DNA of 12,274 nt, taken from assembly GCA_002839245.1 (NCBI GenBank), contig PGXR01000079.1, forward strand, positions 1 to 12,274. Direction: 5' to 3'. Below, piece after piece: positions 4,537 through 10,433 of the stretch. Each line of letters opens with the position of its first letter. Within the stretch, counting starts at the first letter, position 1. A model generated the notes under the pieces. It was given only the letters and a program-made list of their open reading frames with translations, made no database searches and had not been told where the DNA came from. Origin of the DNA: Spirochaetae bacterium HGW-Spirochaetae-7. GTDB lineage: Bacteria > Spirochaetota > Spirochaetia > Treponematales > UBA12059. The translations under genes were made by a program, and so were the position numbers.

Positions 4537-6791
4537 GCGAGATCCTCCGGCTTGATGCGTATGGGCATGCTGGTGTAGCGGACGCCCGTCGCGTTGTAGA
4601 CGGCGTTGGCGATGGCGGGGGCGATAAGCTCTATGGCCGGCTCGCCTATGCCCTTGGCTCCTGTCAGCGAATTGGGATCGTGGTTCTCCACGATGATGCC
4701 GGTCATCTGGGGCATGTCGGTCATCCTGGGAATCTGGTACTTGTCGAAGTTGAGGCAGTCCGTCTTGCCTCCGTCACGGGTAAATTCTTCCATCAGGGCC
4801 ATGCCGGTGCCCTGGGTCACGCCGCCGTACATCTGGCCGAGCAGCAGCGCGCGGTTGATGGCCTTGCCGATGTCGTGGCCCGCCACGATGTTGAGCAGCC
4901 TGACCTTGCCGGTCTTCCTGTCGACCGACAGCTCCACGGCCTGGCAGGAGTAGACGTAGGTGAAGTAGGCGTCGCCCTGGCCGGTCGTATCGTCCCAGCT
5001 GACCGGCGGCGCCTGGAAGGTGCCGAAAGCATAGGGGGTGACGCGCTGGAGGAAGAGTTCCCGCATCGCTTCTTCCCAGGTCAGGCTGTAGGCGTAATTG
5101 AGTCCCCATATCTTGTCGTCGTGGAAGGTGACTTCCTCCGGCTTGCAGCGGAGGCGCTCGGCAAGGTGGCCGGACAGGAGCTGCCTGAATTCCCGCGCCG
5201 CGACGACGACGGCAGAGCCGCCCATCAGCGTGCCCCTGGTCGCGACGGTAGTGCCGCCGTCGGGGATGGCGCTCGTCGACGAGCGGCGGTAGCGGACGCG
5301 CTTGAGGTCGGTTCCGAGTTCGTCAGCCAGGATGAGGCACATCGTGGATTCGGAGCCCTGGCCGTTCTCGTGGATGCCGACCTCCATCATGAGCGAGCCG
5401 TCGTACTGGCCGTTGATGATGCACGAACAGAAATCCATGCCCTCCGCGCCTAGGCTGGAGCCGCGGTAGCTCACCGCCAGCCCGATGCCGTAGAGCTCGT
5501 CGGTATCCGACTTGCCGAAGGAGCATTTCTCGTATTTCTTTCGGAAGCCTATCTCGTGGACGACCTGGTTCATCACGTCCTCGAGGCTTACGGTGTGGCC
5601 GGAGAGCTTCTGGCCGGTGACCGTGGTGGAATCCTGCTTGACCATGTTGATGCGGCGCATGCCCAGGGGATGGATCTTGAGCCTGTGGGCCGCCATGTCC
5701 ATCAGTTGCTCCACCGCGAAATTGACCTGCGGCGCTCCGAAGCCCCGCATGGCGCCGGTAAAGACGTTGTTCGTCGCTACTGCGTAGACGTCGGCGTGGA
5801 TGTCTTCTATGGCGTAGGGACCGAAGCACTGCGCGGTCGAGCGCCAGGTGACCCAGGGCGACACCGAGAGGTACGCGCCGGAATCGGCGTGCATCGTCGC
5901 CTTGACCGCGAGTACCTTCCCCTCGCTCGATACGCCTACCTTGTAGCGGAGGCGGTACGGATGGCGCTTGTAGGTTTCGCGGAAGCTCCACTCGCGGTCG
6001 TAGCGCAGCTTGACCGGACGGCCCGTCAGCCGCGCCGCCAGCGCGGCGCGGGCGCATACCGCCGCGGCGTTGTCGTCCTTGCCGCCGAAGCCGCCGCCGA
6101 CAGAAATCGTGTAGACCTCGACGCTGGACAGCGGCTCGCCCAGAATGGCCGCGACGAAGCGGCGGGTGCTGAAGGGGTGCTGCATGCTTCCGTATACCTC
6201 GACGACGCCGTCGGCCCTGGGCACGCAGACCGCGGCCTCCGGTTCCATGTAGGCGTGCTCGATGGCTTGCGTCGTGAACTCCTCTTCCAGGACCAGTTCA
6301 CAGCCGGCGAAGAGGGGTTCGGGGTTGCCGTGGCGCAGCCTGTGGTGGGTGACGATGTTGGAGTCGCCGTAGGCGGGCACGACCGGCGCGCCTGGCTCCA
6401 GGGCTTCGTCGATTGTCAGGACCGGCTTGACCGGCGTGGCGGTTATTTTGACGAGGGCGGCAGCGGCCTTGGCCTGGGCGCGGGTCTCCGCTACGACTAT
6501 GGCGCAGACGTCCCCCCACGAGCGTATCCGAGCCGACGCGAGCATCGGGTAGTCCTTCTCGATCTGCCCGAACGAAGCCTGGCCGGGAACGTCGGCGGCG
6601 GTGATGACGCGGACGCAACCTGGCGAAAGAAGAGCCTCCGCGGCGTCGACCCTGAGGTCTTTCGCGGCCACGTAGTCGGCGTAGACCGGCACCGCGTGGA
6701 GCATTCCGGCGAACGAGACGTCGTCGGCGTAGGTAGCGCGTCCGGTCGCTTTGGCAAGCGAGTCGTTCCTGAATGCCGTATCTTGGCGCAT
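4533..6791 (-). CDS. Molybdenum hydroxylase large (molybdopterin-binding) subunit, xanthine dehydrogenase family
   Basis: A 752-residue catalytic subunit with the family's two-domain layout: an N-terminal hammerhead domain (about 12-120: KATGRATYADDV) and a molybdopterin-binding domain (about 135-750). Visible landmarks are G-S-M-Q-H-P-F (Q204), GGGFGGK (232-238), AMRGFGAPQ (347-355), HENGQGSEST (474-483) and GAKGIGEP (711-718), in which E717 matches the catalytic glutamate. By hand alignment the purine-contacting Glu802 and Arg880 of bovine xanthine oxidase correspond to D239 and H332, so xanthine as substrate is uncertain; another N-heterocycle or an aldehyde is possible. No FAD-binding middle subunit gene adjoins it, unlike standard XdhABC/CoxLMS sets. 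The ATG follows directly on the PAP2 stop codon (TAA-ATG) with a weak AAGGGA upstream, and the small subunit overlaps its end. Confidence 0.93.
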   Translation of the reverse strand: MRQDTAFRNDSLAKATGRATYADDVSFAGMLHAVPVYADYVAAKDLRVDAAEALLSPGCVRVITAADVPGQASFGQIEKDYPMLASARIRSWGDVCAIVVAETRAQAKAAAALVKITATPVKPVLTIDEALEPGAPVVPAYGDSNIVTHHRLRHGNPEPLFAGCELVLEEEFTTQAIEHAYMEPEAAVCVPRADGVVEVYGSMQHPFSTRRFVAAILGEPLSSVEVYTISVGGGFGGKDDNAAAVCARAALAARLTGRPVKLRYDREWSFRETYKRHPYRLRYKVGVSSEGKVLAVKATMHADSGAYLSVSPWVTWRSTAQCFGPYAIEDIHADVYAVATNNVFTGAMRGFGAPQVNFAVEQLMDMAAHRLKIHPLGMRRINMVKQDSTTVTGQKLSGHTVSLEDVMNQVVHEIGFRKKYEKCSFGKSDTDELYGIGLAVSYRGSSLGAEGMDFCSCIINGQYDGSLMMEVGIHENGQGSESTMCLILADELGTDLKRVRYRRSSTSAIPDGGTTVATRGTLMGGSAVVVAAREFRQLLSGHLAERLRCKPEEVTFHDDKIWGLNYAYSLTWEEAMRELFLQRVTPYAFGTFQAPPVSWDDTTGQGDAYFTYVYSCQAVELSVDRKTGKVRLLNIVAGHDIGKAINRALLLGQMYGGVTQGTGMALMEEFTRDGGKTDCLNFDKYQIPRMTDMPQMTGIIVENHDPNSLTGAKGIGEPAIELIAPAIANAVYNATGVRYTSMPIRIKPEDLA

Positions 6792-7691
6792 TTACTTGTT
6801 CCCTTCGGGCCGGGTGCCGGCCAGTTTCAGTCGCAGGAAGAGCCACGGAGCGCCGAACGATACCCATCCGCCGACAAGTCCGTAGCGGATGAAGCGGACA
6901 AGCGCGTACTGCGCCTCTCCTGCCTCGGGCGACAGCAGCTTGCCACCCAGGTAGATGGCCGCGACGCCGGCCAGGCCTATTGCCAGTCGGGCGGCCTTGA
7001 CGGCCGCGGTACCCGACGACGCGTCGAAGCGCAGCTTCCTGAAAAGGAAGACTCCTCCCATGGCGGTTCCGAAGAAGACGCCGGGCATGCTCGTGTCGTT
7101 CATGTTGAGCGCGTTCATCGCCAAGGCGACGAGGGCGATGAGGACGACTAGCACGCGGACGTTCCAGGTTGCCAGCAGCGCCGCTGCCCGATCGCCGAGG
7201 AAATAGCCCGCCAGCGCGAAACTCCAGCCCAGCGCCAGCCCCAGGAGCACGTCGGTTGGAAAGTGGACGCCCAGGTAGAGCCGCGTGAAGCTGATCGCCA
7301 GGGGCACGGCCAACGCAAGTACGAGTCCCCACGGCCTGCGGATGCGGGGGGCGAGAGTCCCCCAGAAGGTAGAAGTTCCCTGAGCATGTCCCGACGGCAA
7401 ACCGTAGCTCGTTTCGCGGGAAAGGCCCACCGACGGATCCAGCTCGTAGGGCCTCGGCTGGGCGAAGGCGACCTTGAGCCAGGAATTGACGAAGGTCGAC
7501 ATCAGCACGACGAGGCCGAGCCTCAGGCCGAAGCGCTCGTCGATGCACCAGAACAGGACGGGCAGGAAAAGGAGGTAGAAATACTCGGAGCCGGCCAGCG
7601 TGAGTACCTTGACGAAGGAGGTCAGTCCGGGGCTGGCGATGGCCTGGATGGACCTGACGACGTCCAGGCCCCATGACAATACTGGTTCCAT
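6792..7691 (-). CDS. PAP2-family membrane phosphatase
   Basis: A 299-residue integral membrane protein of the PAP2 (type 2 phosphatidic acid phosphatase) superfamily, which removes phosphate from lipid phosphates or undecaprenyl/other pyrophosphates. The three catalytic motifs are present: C1 K-V-A-F-A-Q-P-R-P (K73, R80), C2 PSGH (99-102) and C3 T-R-L-Y-L-G-V-H-F-P-T-D (R137, H143, D147), with Thr in place of the usual Ser before the Arg. About eight hydrophobic segments are seen, with four after the catalytic core, so it is longer than minimal PAP2 enzymes. The start at 7691 is preferred over the ATG at 7697 because AGGAGG (7704-7699) is 7 nt away from the former and only 1 nt from the latter. 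It begins 2 nt after the stop of the EAL gene and ends flush with the hydroxylase ATG, so it is an internal operon gene. Confidence 0.92.
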   Translation of the reverse strand: MEPVLSWGLDVVRSIQAIASPGLTSFVKVLTLAGSEYFYLLFLPVLFWCIDERFGLRLGLVVLMSTFVNSWLKVAFAQPRPYELDPSVGLSRETSYGLPSGHAQGTSTFWGTLAPRIRRPWGLVLALAVPLAISFTRLYLGVHFPTDVLLGLALGWSFALAGYFLGDRAAALLATWNVRVLVVLIALVALAMNALNMNDTSMPGVFFGTAMGGVFLFRKLRFDASSGTAAVKAARLAIGLAGVAAIYLGGKLLSPEAGEAQYALVRFIRYGLVGGWVSFGAPWLFLRLKLAGTRPEGNK

Positions 7692-7693
7692 GA

Positions 7694-9571
7694 TCATTCC
7701 TCCTGTATCGCGCCTGGGCGGTCGAGCGGCGGAAGCAGCGTCATGCCGGCGGCGAGCATGCGCCTGAAATCCATTTCCGGTACCGGCTTCGAGAACAGGT
7801 AGCCCTGGAACTGGTCGCAGAAGATGGTGTCGAGGAAGCCCATCTGCTCCATGTTCTCCACGCCTTCCGCCACGACCGAAAAGCTGAGCGTATGGGCGAG
7901 GTCGACTATCGCCGAGGCGATGATCGCGGCCCGCCTGTCGGAAGGTAGCGGGTCTATGAACGACTTGTCCATCTTGACCGTGTCCACCGGGTAGTCCTTG
8001 AGCTTTGAAAACGACGAGTAGCCGGTACCGAAGTCATCTATCGAGATGGCGGCCCCGAGTTCCTTGAGCCGCAGCAACTTGCGTATGCTGTCGCTTTCGT
8101 TGGTCATGATGCCGCTCTCGGTGATCTCGAATTCCAGCCGCCGCGGATCAACACCGGACGACTCGACGGTGGCGGCGATATCCTCGACGAGGTGTTCCTG
8201 CCCAAACTGCCGCGGCGACAGGTTTATTGAAATGGGGATCTCGGGCAGGCCCTCCGCGGTCCACGCGGCGGCTATCTCGCATGTCCTGAGCAGCACCTGC
8301 GCGCCGATCCTGTCGATGTTTCCGCTCCGCTCGGCCACGTCGATGAAGGTAGCCGGTTCCTTGATCTCTCCAGAAGCAAGGCGCCAGCGGACAAGCGCCT
8401 CGGCGCCGACGATGAAACCGGCCCTGTCGACCTTTGGCTGGAAATAAGGCTCGAAGCGCCGCTCGAGTATGGCCAGTCCCAGATCATTCTCTATGCGCTG
8501 GCGCTCCAGCACCGCTCCGTTGAGCTTTGCGTCGAAGAGGCGGTACCTGTCTCGCCCCGACTCCTTGGCCATGTAGAGCGCGGTCTCCGCGTTCCGCACG
8601 AGCTCCGCGGCGTCCTTGCCGTCGTTGGGGTAGAAAGCCACGCCCATGGAAGCGGACAGGTGGAGCGACTGCCCAAGCCCGATGTCGAAGGGATCGATGA
8701 ACGCGGCCTGCGCCTTGGCTATGATCTCCTTGATCTGGTCCTGCGACTTGATGTCCGGGAAAAGCACGAAGAATTTGTCTCCGCGGTAGCGGGAAATGAG
8801 GTCGTCGTTCCTGAAAGAGTTCCTGAGCGCGGCGGATACCGACTTCAGCACCTCGTCGCCCGTTTTCGTGCCGTACATGTCGTTGACGCGCTTGAAGCGA
8901 TCCAGCCCGATGGCCATCACGCCGAACACGCGGCCGCGGTTGGTGGCTATCGTGATGTTCCTGCCCACGTCGCGGGTAAACGATTCCCTGTTCGGCAGCC
9001 TCGTCAGGGGGTCGAAATATTCATAGAAAAGCGCCCTCTCCTCGGCCTTCTTCTGCCTGGTGACGTCGCGCAGGGTCATGATGACGCCCGCGATGTCGGG
9101 ATTGCGAAGGTAGTTCGAGGCGGCGGCTTCGACTGGCAGTTCCGGGCCGTCCTTGCGGCGGATGGAAAAGCCGGCGGTGAAGGTCGGGTGTTCGGCTACG
9201 AGATTGGACGAGTACATCGCACGCTGCTCGGTGCTGAAATCGTCGCCCAGGAGCGAAAAGAAGTCGACTCCCTCGAGTTCCTCGGGCGCCCAGCCGAGGA
9301 GGGACCTGGTGCTCGGGCCGCAGAACCGTATGGAGCCGTCGGTTTCCAGGATCATGACCACATCGGAAGCGTGCTCGACGAGGCCGCGGAACAGCGCTTC
9401 GTAGCGCCTGGCTTTTGCGCGTTCGGCGCCTGACAGGGGACGCTGGGCTGGAGCAGAGCCGATCATTTCGACCAGCTGCGCGGCATCGCCGATTTCCCCG
9501 GGGTCGCTGCCGGTGAGTCCTTTCGTGCCGTGGACGATGGCGCCCGCGGCGCGGGTGGGCTTGCCGTTCAT
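7694..9571 (-). CDS. PAS-GGDEF-EAL protein, probable c-di-GMP phosphodiesterase with degenerate GGDEF
   Basis: A 625-residue cytosolic signalling protein without membrane segments. After a low-complexity N-terminus (1-50) come a PAS domain (about 56-180), a GGDEF domain (about 182-346) and an EAL domain (about 357-605). In the GGDEF domain the signature reads R-G-D-K-F (263-267): the catalytic Glu is Lys and the first Gly is Arg, so cyclase activity is unlikely. The inhibitory-site RxxD (R254-D257) and the upstream D224 and N230-D231 are kept. The EAL domain looks complete: E391, N450, E482, D512, D513, K533, E569 and Q589 fall at the spacing of the RocR catalytic residues. The likely role is therefore hydrolysis of c-di-GMP, with GGDEF perhaps acting as a GTP or c-di-GMP sensor. 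First gene of the minus operon. The ATG at 9571 has no Shine-Dalgarno but a promoter directly upstream. Confidence 0.95.
   Translation of the reverse strand: MNGKPTRAAGAIVHGTKGLTGSDPGEIGDAAQLVEMIGSAPAQRPLSGAERAKARRYEALFRGLVEHASDVVMILETDGSIRFCGPSTRSLLGWAPEELEGVDFFSLLGDDFSTEQRAMYSSNLVAEHPTFTAGFSIRRKDGPELPVEAAASNYLRNPDIAGVIMTLRDVTRQKKAEERALFYEYFDPLTRLPNRESFTRDVGRNITIATNRGRVFGVMAIGLDRFKRVNDMYGTKTGDEVLKSVSAALRNSFRNDDLISRYRGDKFFVLFPDIKSQDQIKEIIAKAQAAFIDPFDIGLGQSLHLSASMGVAFYPNDGKDAAELVRNAETALYMAKESGRDRYRLFDAKLNGAVLERQRIENDLGLAILERRFEPYFQPKVDRAGFIVGAEALVRWRLASGEIKEPATFIDVAERSGNIDRIGAQVLLRTCEIAAAWTAEGLPEIPISINLSPRQFGQEHLVEDIAATVESSGVDPRRLEFEITESGIMTNESDSIRKLLRLKELGAAISIDDFGTGYSSFSKLKDYPVDTVKMDKSFIDPLPSDRRAAIIASAIVDLAHTLSFSVVAEGVENMEQMGFLDTIFCDQFQGYLFSKPVPEMDFRRMLAAGMTLLPPLDRPGAIQEE
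7699..7704 (-). promoter_or_regulatory. Ribosome binding site of the PAP2 gene
   Basis: On the minus strand AGGAGG (7704-7699) lies inside the last codons of the EAL gene, 7 nt before the ATG at 7691. It decides the shorter start and couples PAP2 translation to that of the upstream gene. Confidence 0.75.
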
Positions 9572-9577
9572 TCAAAC

Positions 9578-9606
9578 AGTGTAACCGGGAGATCGGTCAG
9601 CGGCAA
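9578..9606 (-). promoter_or_regulatory. Candidate promoter of the four-gene minus operon
   Basis: On the minus strand TTGCCG (9606-9601) is followed after exactly 17 nt by TACACT (9583-9578), each keeping four of six consensus bases. The ATG of the PAS-GGDEF-EAL gene begins 6 nt downstream, so the transcript would start at or within a base or two of the start codon. No ribosome binding site is present, in line with a leaderless message. Confidence 0.5.
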
Positions 9607-9621
9607 GATGGGATGTTTGCC

Positions 9622-9651
9622 TTGACGAGTCGTCGGGGACCGTAGTACAAG
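9622..9651 (+). promoter_or_regulatory. Promoter of tRNA-Leu (and probably the LUD gene)
   Basis: TTGACG at 9622-9627 matches five of six -35 bases. TACAAG at 9646-9651, 18 nt on, is a moderate -10. Transcription would begin around 9658, a few bases before the mature tRNA 5' end at 9665. Confidence 0.55.
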
Positions 9652-9664
9652 AGTCGTATATATC

Positions 9665-9747
9665 GCCGGCATGGTGAAATGGTATACACGGCAGACTCAA
9701 AATCTGCTGTCCGCGAGGACGTGAGGGTTCGAGCCCCTCTGCCGGTA
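9665..9747 (+). tRNA. tRNA-Leu, anticodon CAA
   Basis: An 83-nt class II tRNA. The acceptor arms GCCGGCA (9665-9671) and TGCCGGT (9740-9746) pair with a terminal G-U, and A9747 is the discriminator base. The D stem is GTG/CAC. The anticodon stem GCAGA/TCTGC encloses the loop CTCAAAA with anticodon CAA at 9698-9700, reading UUG. A long variable arm follows (GTCC-GCGA-GGAC pairing), typical of leucine tRNA, then a T arm GAGGG-TTCGAGC-CCCTC. CCA is not encoded. The LUD-domain gene begins 20 nt after its 3' end with no terminator between. Confidence 0.96.
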
Positions 9748-9767
9748 TTCATCCAAGGAGGACGCAC

Positions 9768-10409
9768 ATGAACGCTTTATCATCATGGAGAGCCGATACG
9801 CTTGGCGAAACGGCAGTCAAGGCCCTCAAGAAGAACGGTTTCGACGCAGTCTACGTGAAGACCGGAGTCGAGGCCCTCGAACTGGTGGCCAGGCACTTCA
9901 AGAAGGGCGCGACCGTAGGCTTCGGCGGCTCGATGAGCGTCAGGGGCATAGGCGTCCAGGAGAAAGCCGCGGCCGCGGGCTGCGAACTGCTCGACCACAA
10001 CGCCCCGGGACTATCCCCTGAAACGAAGACGACGATACTCAGGCGCCAGCTGACCAGCGACGTTTTCGTGTCGGGCTCGAACGCCGTCACGCTGGAAGGC
10101 GAGATCGTCAATGTCGACGGCACCGGCAACCGCGTCGCCGCCCTCAGCTTCGGTCCGCTCAAGACGATAGTCGTCGTCGGCGTCAACAAGGTCGTGCGCG
10201 ACCTCGACGAGGCTTTTGCGCGGGTAGAGACCTTTGCCGCGCCAATGAACAACAAGCGGCTGGACAAGACCAATCCCTGCGTCAAGGCAGGCGTCTGCAT
10301 GGACTGCGACGGCGACTCGAGGATTTGCCGCGTGTACCAGATCCTGCGCAAGCGCCCCGGCGGAACCGATTTTACTGTTATAGTCGTGGGCGAGGACCTG
10401 GGCTACTGA
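9768..10409 (+). CDS. LUD-domain protein (LutC/YkgG-like, DUF162)
   Basis: A 213-residue protein of the LUD family, whose members take part in lactate oxidation (LutB/LutC) but are often of unknown role when alone. Family patterns seen are VGFGGSMSVRGIG (50-62), VSGSNAVTLEGEIVNVDGTGNR (101-122, ending in the conserved asparagine-rich turn) and a V-V-G-V-N-K-V-V strand (136-143). The C-terminal part has C171-x5-C177-x2-C180-x6-C187, possibly a metal or Fe-S site; this cysteine tail is known in a clostridial/spirochaetal subfamily and is not in LutC itself. AAGGAGG lies 6 nt before the ATG. No lutA or lutB partner is in the window. It follows the tRNA-Leu gene by 20 nt and is probably transcribed with it; it converges on the glycoside hydrolase gene with a 24-nt gap. 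Confidence 0.9.
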   Translation: MNALSSWRADTLGETAVKALKKNGFDAVYVKTGVEALELVARHFKKGATVGFGGSMSVRGIGVQEKAAAAGCELLDHNAPGLSPETKTTILRRQLTSDVFVSGSNAVTLEGEIVNVDGTGNRVAALSFGPLKTIVVVGVNKVVRDLDEAFARVETFAAPMNNKRLDKTNPCVKAGVCMDCDGDSRICRVYQILRKRPGGTDFTVIVVGEDLGY

Positions 10410-10433
10410 GCAAAGCAGGTCTGGCAGGGTCTC

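Noticed and set aside
5556..7151. Long plus-strand open frame (531 codons) opposite the hydroxylase and PAP2 genes
   Set aside because: It is antisense to two clearly recognisable genes, gives an Arg/Gly/Asp/Val-rich low-information translation, and has no ribosome binding site or family motif. Such frames are expected in GC-rich DNA.
6298..7674. Minus-strand open frame of 458 codons overlapping PAP2 and the hydroxylase
   Set aside because: It is a second frame over the same strand as PAP2, with Arg/Gly/Pro-rich translation and no motifs, whereas PAP2 has all three catalytic motifs.
9657..9662. TATATA just before the tRNA as the -10 element
   Set aside because: It would be 29 nt from the -35 hexamer and only 2 nt from the tRNA 5' end; TACAAG at 9646-9651 has workable spacing.
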